This document shows, one piece after another, positions 17,686 to 26,633 of a DNA stretch of 64,000 nt. Positions within the stretch are counted from its first letter, which is position 1; each line of letters starts with the position of its first letter. A program made the translations under genes and the position numbers. A model generated the notes under the pieces. That model saw only the letters and a list, made by a program, of their open reading frames with translations. It was not told the origin of the DNA and made no database searches. This stretch comes from Myxococcales bacterium (GTDB lineage Bacteria; Myxococcota_A; Polyangia; Nannocystales; Nannocystaceae), in assembly GCA_020633315.1 (NCBI GenBank), contig JACKDV010000009.1, positions 157,501-221,500 on the forward strand, given 5' to 3'.

Positions 17686-20600
17686 TCAGCCCTCGCGCCG
17701 GCGGAGCTGGGCGTCGATGGCATCGAGCAGCGCGTTGAGCTCGATCGGCTTCTGGAACCAGATCTCCTCCGGCCCCACCTCCGCGTGCTCGCGCGAGAAG
17801 CCCGACATGTAGATGATCGCCGTCGTCGGCCGGCGGCTGCGGATCTCCCGGACCAGCTCGGTGCCGATCATGTCGGGCAGCGTGAGATCGGCGAGGACCA
17901 GCTCGATGTCCTCGCGGTCGACGCACGCCAGGGCATCGGCCGCGGTGGCGGCCATGAAGGTGTGGTGGCCCGCCCCGCGCAGGAAGTCGCTGGTGGAGAT
18001 CAGCGTGAGCTCGGCATCGTCGACCACGAGCACCCGGCCGCCGCGGTGGGGCGGGGGCTCGCCCGCCGTCTTGGTGGTGGGAGCCTCGAGGGTCCGGCGG
18101 ATCGCGGCGGCCAGCTCGGCTCGGCTGAAGGGCTTGTGCAGCACCTCGTCGCCGGGGCGCAGGCTGCCCCGCGCCAGCAGGTGCTCCTCCGGGTGGGCCG
18201 ACATGAACAGCACGTGGAGCTCGGGACGCAGGGCCCGGGCCCGACGGGCGCACTCGCGACCGCCGATCTCGGGCATGACCACGTCGGAGAGCAGCAGGTC
18301 GATCCTCTCCGAGGCATTCCCGCACATGCGGAGCGCGTCGTAGGGGCTGGTGGCCTCGAGCACGGTGTAGCCCAGCGACTCGAGGTAGTGCCGCACCGTG
18401 AGCCGCACCAGGCTCTCGTCCTCCACCAGCAGCACGGCCTCGGTCCCGCGGGGGAGGGTCTGGTGGGGATCGGGCTCGGCCAGGTCCGGCTCGGTGCGAG
18501 GGAAGTACAGCGAGAACGAGGTGCCCTGGCCGACCACGCTGTGGACCTCGAGCCCGCCCCCCATCTCCTTGGTGAAGGCGTACACGGTGGAGAGGCCCAG
18601 GCCCGTGCCCTCGCCCACCGGCTTGGTGGTGAAGAAGGGCTCGAACAGCCTCTCCATGGTCGCGTCGTCCATGCCCTGGCCGGTGTCGGTCACCCGCAGG
18701 CGCACGTGGGGGCCGCTCACGGGCAGGCCGCGGCGCTCGGCGTCGTGCGGCATCACGTCGACCTCCGAGGTGGCGATGGTGATCGTGCCCCCCTTGGGCA
18801 TGGCGTCGACGGCGTTGATGATGAGGTTCACCAGGATCTGCTCGAGCCGGCTCGCGTCGGCGCGCAGGTGCCCGCGGGAGCAGGCCAGCTCGGTGACCAG
18901 CTCGATGTCGTCGCCGATCAGGCGATCGAGCAGCGAGCGGGTGGTGAAGACCACCGCGTCGAGGCTGAGCACCTCGTCGCGGAGCTCCCCCTTCTTGCGG
19001 CTGAAGGTCATGAGCTGCCGCGACAGGCCGGCCCCGCGCCTGGTCGCCTCGATGAGGGCCCGCAGGCTGCGGGCGGCCGCGCTCTCCTCGGAGACCTGGG
19101 ACAGGGCGAGGGTGGCACAGCCCGAGATGCCCATCAGCAGGTTGCCGAAGTCGTGGGCGATGCCGGCGGTCAGCCGCCCGAGCGCCTCCATCTTCTGCAT
19201 GTGGGCGTACTGGGCCTGCAGGTCCTTGATGGCGGTGATGTCCGCGTTGACGGCGATGACCCCCGTGGGGTGGCCGCTGGCGTCCCGCACCAGCGAGACG
19301 TGGGAGGACACGACCACCGACGAGCCGTCCTTGCGCCGCTGGGTGGCCTCGCCGCGCCACGAGCCCTCCTCGAAGAGCTGCTGCTGGGCGACGTCGTGCT
19401 CGCCCTCCAGCTTCGAGGCCAGCACCTCGGAGACGCGGCGGCCCACCACCTCGTCGGCCGCCCAGCCGTAGATCGCCTCGGCGCCGCCGCCCCAGGTGAC
19501 GATCCGCATCCCGAGGTCGGTGGAGACCACGGCGTTGGTCATGTTGTCGACCAGGGCCGCGCGGTAGCGCAGCGCCTCCTGGGCGCGCTCCTCGGGGCGT
19601 CGATCCTGCAGCACGCCCACGTACATGCGCTGGCCGTCCACCATCGTCTGGGCGATCTGGATGCGCACCGGGACCTCCGTGCCGTCCTTGGCCCGGGCGC
19701 TCAGCTCTCGGGGCCGACCGATGAGCCGCATCACGCCGGTGAGGTCGTAGCGCTGCAGGTAGCGGTCGTGCTGGCCGCGGTGGGGCTCGGGCATCAGCAT
19801 GGAGACGTTGCGCCCGAGCACCTCCTCGGGGGTGTACCCGAGCAGCTCCACGATGGCCCGGTTGCAGGAGTCGATGGTTCCGCCCTCGTCGATGGAGATG
19901 ATGAGCTCCGAGGCGGCCTCGAGCACGGCCCGCAGCCTCGCCTCCGACTTCACCACCGCCTCGGTGCGCTCGGCCACGAGGCGCTCGAGCTCCTCCCTGC
20001 GCGCGGCCGCGGCCGCGTGCTTCTGCGTGATGTTGGTGGAGGCCGAGGTGATGCCGACGATCTCTCCCGAGGCATCCCGCAGGGGCTCGATCATGAGGTC
20101 GAGGATCATTCGCTTGCCCCCCACGTGGATCGCGACCTCCTCGTGGATGCCCTTCCCCGTGTCGAGCACCCGCCGCTTGAGCGCGGTGATGGTCTCGACG
20201 TCGTCCGGGCGCGCGAGCAGGTCGGCGTCGCGCTTGCCCAGCAGCACCCCCTGGGCGAGCCCGGACTCGTCGCGGCTGGTCCAGGTGTAGCGCAGCTCCC
20301 GGTCCTGGTTGGACACGAAGACCGGGACGTTCTCGAGCGCCAGCCGGAAGCGCTCCTCGCTGGCCCGCAGCTCCAGCTCGATCTCCTTGCGAGCGGTGAT
20401 GTCGGTGGCCGTGCCCACCCGCCGCAGGAGCCGGCCCTCCTCGTCCATCACGGGGTAGCGCTTGACGTTGAGCCAGCGGAGGGTGCCGTCCGGCCGGCGC
20501 ACCCGGAACTCGAGCTCGCGGTGGAAGTCCTGCAGCCCGTCCACCACCCGCTCGCGATCCTCCTCCACGACGGTCTGGAGCCACGCGCGGGGGGTCGCGA

Positions 20601-21423
20601 AGGTGAGCTCCACCGGCCACCCGAACACCCGCTCGAACGAGGGGCTGAGGTAGAGCTGCTTGAGGTTTGGGAACTCCCCCTCCACGGTCCACACCACCTC
20701 GTCGAGGTGCTCCACGATCTCCTGGAACCTCGCCTCGCTCTCCGCCAGCGCGCGCTGGATCTGCGTGTGGGGGGTCTTGTCGAAGGCCAGCACGTAGAAG
20801 CCGCGGACCTGCCCCCGCGCGTCGCGGGAGGGGATGTAGCGGACCCGCACGTGCTTGACCCCCACGTCGTGGATCTCGCGGTCGAGGTCGATCTCGGCGG
20901 TCTCCCCCGCCAGGACGCGATCGATCATCGGCTCGACCTCGCGGTAGACCTCCTCGCCCAGCACCTCCCGCACGTGGCGACCCACGAGCGGCAGGCCGTC
21001 GCCGGGGTCGAACCACCTGGAGTAGCTGCGGTTGACGAAGCGATAGCGGCGCTCGGTGTCGACGAAGGAGATGAAGATGATGGCGGTCTCGGAGAGGTCG
21101 GCGAGCTCGTCGGCGACGAGGGACACCAGCTCGGTCTCGGCCAGCGGCGGCTCGTCCTCGTCGGGAGCCACCAGCACCGCCACCACGCGCTCGTCGTCGT
21201 GGATGGGCTCTAGGCGCCAGCGCTCGGCGCGGTCGGGGGACGAGCCCACGACCACCGAGGGGCTGCCCCCGTCGAGCTCGGCCAGCGCTCCGGCGAACGA
21301 GCGCCCGTCGATCGGCGGCGCCCCGCGTGGGGCCTCGATCACCTCGCCCTCCCGATCGAGGATCGCGGCTCGCGGATCGTACCTCGCCAGCAGATGCCGC
21401 ACGATGCACGCGGGGAGGACCAT
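17686..21423 (-). CDS. Hybrid sensor histidine kinase with multiple PAS domains and two receiver domains
   Basis: A soluble sensor kinase of about 1245 residues with no membrane segment. Its order is an N-terminal sensor-like region, about five PAS/PAC modules (each ending in motifs such as GTATDITARK and GVIAVNADITAI), a HisKA domain with the phosphoacceptor in GIAHDFGNLL, and a HATPase domain (NLIINAVDAM, DTGQGMD, GTGLGLSTVYAF). Two receivers follow: VLLVEDES with phospho-Asp in LLLSDVVMP and lysine in HKPF, and VLVVDDAE with LVLADLTLP and QKPI. It probably senses several cytoplasmic cues. The ATG at 21423 is preferred over a TTG at 21462. No separate response regulator gene is adjacent. 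Confidence 0.93.
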   Translation of the reverse strand: MVLPACIVRHLLARYDPRAAILDREGEVIEAPRGAPPIDGRSFAGALAELDGGSPSVVVGSSPDRAERWRLEPIHDDERVVAVLVAPDEDEPPLAETELVSLVADELADLSETAIIFISFVDTERRYRFVNRSYSRWFDPGDGLPLVGRHVREVLGEEVYREVEPMIDRVLAGETAEIDLDREIHDVGVKHVRVRYIPSRDARGQVRGFYVLAFDKTPHTQIQRALAESEARFQEIVEHLDEVVWTVEGEFPNLKQLYLSPSFERVFGWPVELTFATPRAWLQTVVEEDRERVVDGLQDFHRELEFRVRRPDGTLRWLNVKRYPVMDEEGRLLRRVGTATDITARKEIELELRASEERFRLALENVPVFVSNQDRELRYTWTSRDESGLAQGVLLGKRDADLLARPDDVETITALKRRVLDTGKGIHEEVAIHVGGKRMILDLMIEPLRDASGEIVGITSASTNITQKHAAAAARREELERLVAERTEAVVKSEARLRAVLEAASELIISIDEGGTIDSCNRAIVELLGYTPEEVLGRNVSMLMPEPHRGQHDRYLQRYDLTGVMRLIGRPRELSARAKDGTEVPVRIQIAQTMVDGQRMYVGVLQDRRPEERAQEALRYRAALVDNMTNAVVSTDLGMRIVTWGGGAEAIYGWAADEVVGRRVSEVLASKLEGEHDVAQQQLFEEGSWRGEATQRRKDGSSVVVSSHVSLVRDASGHPTGVIAVNADITAIKDLQAQYAHMQKMEALGRLTAGIAHDFGNLLMGISGCATLALSQVSEESAAARSLRALIEATRRGAGLSRQLMTFSRKKGELRDEVLSLDAVVFTTRSLLDRLIGDDIELVTELACSRGHLRADASRLEQILVNLIINAVDAMPKGGTITIATSEVDVMPHDAERRGLPVSGPHVRLRVTDTGQGMDDATMERLFEPFFTTKPVGEGTGLGLSTVYAFTKEMGGGLEVHSVVGQGTSFSLYFPRTEPDLAEPDPHQTLPRGTEAVLLVEDESLVRLTVRHYLESLGYTVLEATSPYDALRMCGNASERIDLLLSDVVMPEIGGRECARRARALRPELHVLFMSAHPEEHLLARGSLRPGDEVLHKPFSRAELAAAIRRTLEAPTTKTAGEPPPHRGGRVLVVDDAELTLISTSDFLRGAGHHTFMAATAADALACVDREDIELVLADLTLPDMIGTELVREIRSRRPTTAIIYMSGFSREHAEVGPEEIWFQKPIELNALLDAIDAQLRRREG

Positions 21424-21561
21424 GAAGGTCTCTAGTAGGTCATTCGAAGCGAGGGATGGCAAACTCCTTTGCTCCGGGCGCGGGCTCGAGAGCGCCTCGC
21501 GATCCCGAATCCGCGCCTGCGGGGCGTTGCTCGGCCGCCATCGGCGACGGAGCAGCGTCGA

Positions 21562-22389
21562 TCAGAAGGTGTAGTCGATCGAGCCCCAGCCCGCGACGTT
21601 GAGGGTGATCGTCCCACTGAGCTGCTGGTAGGCATCGATCCACGCGTTGCGCACGGGGGACAGATCGAACGCCAACATCTCGGTGGGCAGCGCATCGCAG
21701 GGGTCGTCGTTGTCCTCGTGGCTGATGAGCAGCCCGACCTGGACGGGCTCCGACTCGAGGAACGCCTCGTCCCAGCAGGTCCCGAAGTCATGGGTCGCGC
21801 AGCCCCCGCTGTACTGCACGGTGAGCAGCAGCTCGTGGTCCATGACGGCGGCGTCGAGGATGGTGAAGGGATCCACTACCTCGGTGCCGTCGCAGATCCC
21901 CACCGGCGGGCTGTCGGGGCAGACGTTGGCGGTGCAGGTCCACGTGCCGTCCTGGCACAGGCAGCCGTTGCAGCCGTCGTCGGGCTCTTCGTCGGGATCG
22001 CACTCGCCCACGCCGGTGTCGCTGCCTCCGGTGGGATCGCAGCCGATCGCGGTGCAGACCCACAGGCCGTCCTCGCACGAGCAGTCGCCGCAGTCGGGCA
22101 GGTCGTTGGGGTCGCAGGCATTGCCGCCGCTCTCGTCCCCGCAGGCGATCTCGGTGCAGGACCAGCTTCCGCCCTCGCAGGTACAGGTGTTGCAATCCTC
22201 CATCTTGGTGTCACCGTCGACACACGGGCCGTCGTCGCCGGCGGTGCCCGAGTCGCCCGTGGTGCTCATCGGATCGGCGCCGAGGTCCTTGTCGGGCAGA
22301 TCGCAGGCGGAGGCGCAGAGGCCCGCGAGCAAGCCGGCCAGGCCGAGGGAGAGGGTGTTGCGGAGATCAGGAGTAATCGAGGTCTTCAT
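21562..22389 (-). CDS. Lipoprotein with three pacifastin-like Cys repeats
   Basis: A 275-residue lipoprotein (lipobox ASAC, C29). Residues 56-83, 92-117 and 130-157 are six-Cys repeats. Repeats 1 and 3 match the arthropod pacifastin light-chain pattern C-x9-CN-x-C-x-C-x2-G-x3-CT-x3-C exactly in spacing; repeat 2 has a seven-residue first gap and Gly in place of Asn. The C-terminal 110 residues form a separate domain with four more Cys and an acidic, possibly adhesive, character. The repeats would be disulfide-bonded mini-domains exposed on the envelope. Protease inhibition is known for the eukaryotic family but is not shown here. The ATG at 22389 is chosen because the signal peptide starts there. 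Confidence 0.8.
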   Translation of the reverse strand: MKTSITPDLRNTLSLGLAGLLAGLCASACDLPDKDLGADPMSTTGDSGTAGDDGPCVDGDTKMEDCNTCTCEGGSWSCTEIACGDESGGNACDPNDLPDCGDCSCEDGLWVCTAIGCDPTGGSDTGVGECDPDEEPDDGCNGCLCQDGTWTCTANVCPDSPPVGICDGTEVVDPFTILDAAVMDHELLLTVQYSGGCATHDFGTCWDEAFLESEPVQVGLLISHEDNDDPCDALPTEMLAFDLSPVRNAWIDAYQQLSGTITLNVAGWGSIDYTF

Positions 22390-22513
22390 GTCTAGGGTGC
22401 CCCGGGTCGGTGGGGTCGAGGGGTCATAGTCCGCAGACCCACCCACCCGTCACGAAAGATCATTGCGACGAGCCGCGGCGGCGATCCTCGGCGTGGTCGC
22501 GGCGCGGTGCGGG

Positions 22514-23314
22514 CTACTCGAGGCAAGCGCCGCGGACTCGATGCGAGAGCGCAGCCTGGGGGTGCTCACGCAGGAACAGCCGCGCGGCGGCCGTGCCCTC
22601 CACCTCGCGACCGACCTCGCACAGCGCGATCGCCCGCAGGGCCTGGCGCTCCTCGGTGAGCACGCCTCGGGGGAAGCGCTGCTCGTGCTCGTCGAGCTGC
22701 GCGAGCGCTCGCGCGGGCTGCTCGTCGATCAGCGCGCGGCGGGCCCGGCCGAGCAGGCGATTTTCCTCGGCGAGGTCGTCCCCCGGGTCCACGGCGGGCT
22801 CGCGGGGGGCCTCGCTGGTCGTCTCGGTCTTGGCGCGGCGCGAGGGCACACGCGGCGCCGGGCTCTCGGGGGTGAGCACCGCGGGGCCGTCGTCGATCGT
22901 GGGCTCGCGGGTCGCGGGCTCGTGGCCGTCGAGCGTGCCCTCGGGGGCGCTCGCTCCTGGCGTCTCCACCCGAGCCGCTCGCGGGCCCTCGGAGCGGGGC
23001 TCGCCTCGCGCCTCGATCGCGCGGGGAGCCTCGCTGCCGCTGCGCTCGTATCCGGCCTGGCTGGCGGGCTCGCGGGGCTCGGCCGAGGGCAGGGCGGCTC
23101 GGCCCACCCACACCAAGGCCACCGCGGCCGCGGCGAGCATGCCCACCACGGCGCCCCGGCGGAGCCACCGAGCCCGACGCTCGTGCTCCACGTCGGCCTC
23201 GACCCGCTCCCACACGCGCTCGTGCACCGCGGCGGGGAGCCGCTCGTGCGCCCGGAAGGCGGCGAGCAGATCCTGGGCGTCGTCGTCGAGCTCGGGGAGG
23301 GCGTCGTCGCTCAT
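22514..23314 (-). CDS. Membrane anti-sigma-factor-like protein
   Basis: A 266-residue protein starting at ATGA overlapping the stop of the ECF sigma gene. The N-terminal 50 residues are an acidic helical cytosolic part, followed by one membrane segment (RGAVVGMLAAAAVALVWVG, about 53-71), a long Ser/Glu/Pro-rich linker and a C-terminal helical TPR-like stretch (ALAQLDEHEQRFPRGVL, ALRAIALCEVGR). The layout is typical of myxobacterial sigma partners with TPR-type outer ends. There is no zinc-binding HxxxCxxC motif, so inhibition of the sigma factor is inferred from context. Confidence 0.75.
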   Translation of the reverse strand: MSDDALPELDDDAQDLLAAFRAHERLPAAVHERVWERVEADVEHERRARWLRRGAVVGMLAAAAVALVWVGRAALPSAEPREPASQAGYERSGSEAPRAIEARGEPRSEGPRAARVETPGASAPEGTLDGHEPATREPTIDDGPAVLTPESPAPRVPSRRAKTETTSEAPREPAVDPGDDLAEENRLLGRARRALIDEQPARALAQLDEHEQRFPRGVLTEERQALRAIALCEVGREVEGTAAARLFLREHPQAALSHRVRGACLE

Positions 23315-23901
23315 GCGGAACGGCTCCGGGACGAGGGGCGGGCATCGGCGGCGCGCAGGCGGTGGACGGCCCGCTGGAAGCGCTCGCGGGCCAGCCGGAG
23401 GCGGGAGTAGGCGGTGTTGAGCTTGAGCCCGGTCACCTGGGCGACCTCGGGCACGGGCAGGCCCTCGAGCTCCGCGAGCACGAACACCTCGCGCTTGTCC
23501 TCGTCGAGCTCCTCGAGGAAGGCGCGCACGAAGTCGGCGGCCTGGCCCCGGCGGGTCTCGGCCTCGGGATCGGGCGCGGGCGCGGGCTTGGGATCGACCA
23601 GCGCGAGGCGTCGCTGCTCGCGACGGTGGCGGCGGCGATGGTTGCTCACCACTCCGCGGGTCTGCTGGTACAGCCACGTGGTCATCGCCACGCGCCCGTC
23701 GAACTCGCCCAGCCGGCGATGGACCACCAAGAACACCTCGTGCATCACGTCCTCGACGGCGGCCTCGGGAATCCCCATGCGCCGGACGGTGCGCCACACG
23801 AACCCGGAGTACCGGGCGTAGACCTCTTGCAGCGTCTGGGGCGGGGTCTCATGGCTCGACGATCGCGCACGGCTTCCGGAGCCCACTTCCGGCACACGCA
23901 C
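23311..23901 (-). CDS. ECF-type RNA polymerase sigma factor
   Basis: About 196 residues with sigma region 2 (VYARYSGFVWRTVRRMGI, then AVEDVMHEVFLVVHRRLGEF) and region 4 (LEELDEDKREVFVLAELEGL, VAQVTGLKLNTAYSRLRLARE). No ATG is available upstream of region 2. The GTG at 23901, five bases after a GGGGGG tract, gives the best ribosome site. The stop overlaps the next gene's start (ATGA), so sigma factor and putative anti-sigma are coupled. The upstream gene (23940-25025) may be part of the same operon. Confidence 0.9.
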   Translation of the reverse strand: MRVPEVGSGSRARSSSHETPPQTLQEVYARYSGFVWRTVRRMGIPEAAVEDVMHEVFLVVHRRLGEFDGRVAMTTWLYQQTRGVVSNHRRRHRREQRRLALVDPKPAPAPDPEAETRRGQAADFVRAFLEELDEDKREVFVLAELEGLPVPEVAQVTGLKLNTAYSRLRLARERFQRAVHRLRAADARPSSRSRSA

Positions 23902-23939
23902 GCTCACCCCCCGTTGGAGTCCGCCGCTCACCTCATCCG

Positions 23940-25025
23940 TCAACGAAATCGTAGCTCGATGCCCGCGCCCACCCGCGCGCCCACCGGGGGCGTGTGGTAG
24001 ACGAGCCCCGGCGCCGCGGGAGTGGCGCGAAAGCGGGCTCGGACCAGCGCCACGAGCAGATCGGCGCCGAGCCACAGGCCGAGTCGTCGGTGGAGCCGGG
24101 TGGGTCGCCACAGCAGCGCGGGCCCGGCCGCCGCCGCGAGGCGCAGGGAGGCCACGCGACGGGGCTCGGTCACGCCTCGGCCGCGCCCGTGGACCGCGCC
24201 CACGTCGAGCCCGGCGCACAGCGGGAGCTCGAGCGGTCCCGGGCGGAGCAGGCCGCAGCCCCGCGCGTCGAGGGTCCACTGCTCGATGCGGCCGCCCGAG
24301 ATGCCGTCGGGGCGAGAGGTCACCGGCGTCCAGTAGCTCGCGCCGAGCTCGGCGCGCCAGTGCGGGCCCCACAGCGCGCCCACGAGCGAGACCACGGCGG
24401 TGGTCGAGGGAAGCACCGAGATGCCGGCGGCCGCCTGGGCGCGCAGGCCTGCCTCGATCTGCGGGCGGCGCTCGGGTGAGGGCGCGGGCTCGGGCGCAGT
24501 GTCGGTGGGCGTGGGGCTCTCGGCGAGCGCGGGCTCGGGCTGCTCGGGCACTGTGGGCTCGGACGGCTCGGGCGGCTCGGGCTCGACGGGCTCGGGCGGC
24601 TCGGGCTGCTCGGGTACCGTGGGCTCGATGGGCTCGTCGACCTCGGCCTCGGGATCCTCGGCCAGCGCCACGATGAGCACCGCGGCCTTCGCCAGCTCGT
24701 GGCAGTCCCCGGCCTGCATCGTTCGTCGACCCACGGGAGCACCCGGTCGCTCGAGCACCAGCTCGAGCACCAGCCCCGAGCCATCGTCGGCCGCCCGAAC
24801 CATGGCCCGCGCCCGCATGCCCGCGGGGTCGGCCGCGCTGTCGGCCAGCGCCCGGTCGAGCCACCCCTGCACCTGCGCGCGTTCGGGGCAGCCCGCGGGC
24901 GCCTCCCACTCCAGCACCACCGTGGGCCTCGGCTGGGCGGGGGCCGAGGCCGCGGGCGGCTCCCCCCCGGCCACGGGCGTCGCTCCCATCGCCGCGATCA
25001 CGGCAGCCGCGGCCAGCCCGAGCAT
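23940..25025 (-). CDS. Exported protein with Pro-Glu repeat linker and probable beta-barrel end
   Basis: A 361-residue protein with a signal peptide (MLGLAAAAVIAAMGATPVAGG). An N-terminal domain of about 110 residues has a Cys pair (GCPERAQV, GDCHELAK). A linker of repeated EPPEPVEP/EPSEPTVPEQ follows, and then a C-terminal region with alternating polar/hydrophobic strands and aromatic turns, ending in an R-F-R tail typical of outer membrane barrels. The linker resembles PEP-rich periplasmic spacers. It lies 38 bases upstream of the sigma factor gene and could be its signal input or its first target. Function is unknown. Confidence 0.7.
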   Translation of the reverse strand: MLGLAAAAVIAAMGATPVAGGEPPAASAPAQPRPTVVLEWEAPAGCPERAQVQGWLDRALADSAADPAGMRARAMVRAADDGSGLVLELVLERPGAPVGRRTMQAGDCHELAKAAVLIVALAEDPEAEVDEPIEPTVPEQPEPPEPVEPEPPEPSEPTVPEQPEPALAESPTPTDTAPEPAPSPERRPQIEAGLRAQAAAGISVLPSTTAVVSLVGALWGPHWRAELGASYWTPVTSRPDGISGGRIEQWTLDARGCGLLRPGPLELPLCAGLDVGAVHGRGRGVTEPRRVASLRLAAAAGPALLWRPTRLHRRLGLWLGADLLVALVRARFRATPAAPGLVYHTPPVGARVGAGIELRFR

Positions 25026-25047
25026 CGGCCGAGGAGTCTACACCGGC

Positions 25048-25884
25048 TCAGGCCGGCGACCGCGAGGCCAGCACGTCGATCTCCGCGGCCTCGATCTCGG
25101 CCAGGGTCCGCATGCCGCTGCGCCAGATCCCCTCCACCTCGTCGGCGAGCTGCGGCCCCACCTTGCGCACCAGCGGTCGCGCCCGACGAAACCACATCCG
25201 CGCCCGCGCCACCTGGAAGGCCACCAGCTCCTCGAGCTCCTCGCTGTGGCGATCGCCGGCGAGGTCCTCCTCGGCCACCCCGAACAGCAGCAGATCCTCC
25301 ACCGGCAGGTACACCCGCCCCTGCCGCGCGTCGGTGCCCACGTCGATGAGGATGTCGGTGAGGCGCATGCCGATCGACAGCGGATCGGCCAGCGCATGCA
25401 GCTCGGGTCGCTGCTCGCCGCCGAGCAGCAGCATCAGCCGCCCCACCGGCACCGCCGACAGCGAGCAGTAGTTGAGCAGCTCGCCCCAGGTGGAGTAGTG
25501 GTGCTTGCTGAGATCCATGCGAAACCCCGCCAGCAGATCCTGGAACGGGGTGATCGGGATGTTGAACTCGCGCACCGTGGCCGAGAGCGCCACGAAGGCG
25601 GGGTGCGCCGACTCGCCGTGGTAGGCCCGCTCGAGCAATTCCTGCCAGGCGTCGAGGCACTCGCCCCGACGATCGGCGTAGTCGGGGTGGTCGGCGAAGT
25701 CGTTGGCCACCCGCGAGAACGCGTACACGGCCGAGGCATGGCGGCGCAGCGGCTCGGCCATGCGCGGCGAGGCCACGGGGTAGTGCTCGGGATGGTCGGC
25801 GACCACGGCCTCGCACCAGGCGTACGATTCCTCGAGGGAGTGCTTCCGCGGCTCGGTGCCGTCGGGCCAGGGCGTCGGGCTCAT
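25048..25884 (-). CDS. Squalene/phytoene synthase family protein, HpnC-like
   Basis: A 278-residue trans-isoprenyl diphosphate synthase-like protein. The N-terminus (SLEESYAWCEAVV, HYPVASP, ASAVYAFSRVANDFADH) resembles HpnC/squalene synthases. The first Asp-rich motif reads NDFAD where the family has DDxAD, and the second reads DILIDVGTD followed by GRVYLPVED, so one Asp is replaced. It may make hydroxysqualene or another head-to-head C30 product, or have altered chemistry. The start (25884) overlaps the stop of the preceding gene (ATGA). It is the last gene of the operon headed by the CarH-like regulator, which suggests light-linked terpenoid metabolism (inference). Confidence 0.8.
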   Translation of the reverse strand: MSPTPWPDGTEPRKHSLEESYAWCEAVVADHPEHYPVASPRMAEPLRRHASAVYAFSRVANDFADHPDYADRRGECLDAWQELLERAYHGESAHPAFVALSATVREFNIPITPFQDLLAGFRMDLSKHHYSTWGELLNYCSLSAVPVGRLMLLLGGEQRPELHALADPLSIGMRLTDILIDVGTDARQGRVYLPVEDLLLFGVAEEDLAGDRHSEELEELVAFQVARARMWFRRARPLVRKVGPQLADEVEGIWRSGMRTLAEIEAAEIDVLASRSPA

Positions 25885-26600
25885 GGCGGGCCTGGGGGGC
25901 TGGCCTCGCTCGCAGTCACCGGCCACCCCTGGTTGAACAGTGTCTCACAGGTGGTGCCCTCCGGCACGGGAACGTAGGCAAAGGGTCCCGTGACCTGCTC
26001 GTCGGTGGTCTTGGCCACCGCGCCCAGGCACGCGCCCTCGGCCCCCAGGATCTCCTGGCGTACCTGCACCCGCGCTCGCCCGCGCAGCTCGGTGCCGCTC
26101 AGCGTGGCGCTGGCCTTGGTCGTGGAGCGGTTGGTGACGTAGAGGTCGCCGCTGCACACGGGCGCTCGCACATGCACGGTCATGCCCGGGTGTCCGTCGT
26201 CGTCCACGTCCTCGTCGGCCCACGCCACCAGCGAGCGCCCGCGCAGCTCGCCCTCGTCGTCGGGGGCCAGCAGCATGCGGGTGCGGGGCAGGGCCTCGGC
26301 GTCCATGTGCACCATGACCCCGGCCACCTTGGAGAAGCGCACGTGGCAGGCGGTCTGCGTCAGCTCGAGCACCCCGCCGTCCAGGCGGCGCAGGCGGGCG
26401 AGCACGAAGCTGTCCATGCGCGTCTCCACCTCGCCCTTGAAGGGGATCTCGCGCCGGCCGAAGGTCACCTGGTGACCGGCCCACGTCGTGGGCAGCTCGG
26501 CGGCGGCCGAGTCGAGGGAAGGCAAGGGCGCGGCGCCGCCGAGCAAGGCGAGGGCGTACGCGCCCGCAAGCTGGGAGATCCAGACCATGGCGGGCTCCAT
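25881..26600 (-). CDS. Exported protein in the CarH-like regulator operon
   Basis: A 239-residue protein with a signal segment (MVWISQLAGAYALALLGGAA). The mature part resembles a lipid- or prenoid-binding beta-sheet sequence and carries four cysteines (TACHVRF, APVCSGDLY, GACLGAV, TTCETLF). No family is recognised. It lies 33 bases past the regulator gene and overlaps the HpnC-like gene, so the three are probably one transcript. Confidence 0.7.
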   Translation of the reverse strand: MEPAMVWISQLAGAYALALLGGAAPLPSLDSAAAELPTTWAGHQVTFGRREIPFKGEVETRMDSFVLARLRRLDGGVLELTQTACHVRFSKVAGVMVHMDAEALPRTRMLLAPDDEGELRGRSLVAWADEDVDDDGHPGMTVHVRAPVCSGDLYVTNRSTTKASATLSGTELRGRARVQVRQEILGAEGACLGAVAKTTDEQVTGPFAYVPVPEGTTCETLFNQGWPVTASEASPPGPP

Positions 26601-26633
26601 CGCGGGCCCCGTGGGAGCCCGGTGAGGTTCGAT

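Noticed and set aside
17351..21409. 1352-codon minus-strand frame overlapping the hybrid histidine kinase
   Set aside because: Same-strand shadow frame, rich in Arg, Gly and Pro without domains; the kinase frame explains all conserved motifs.
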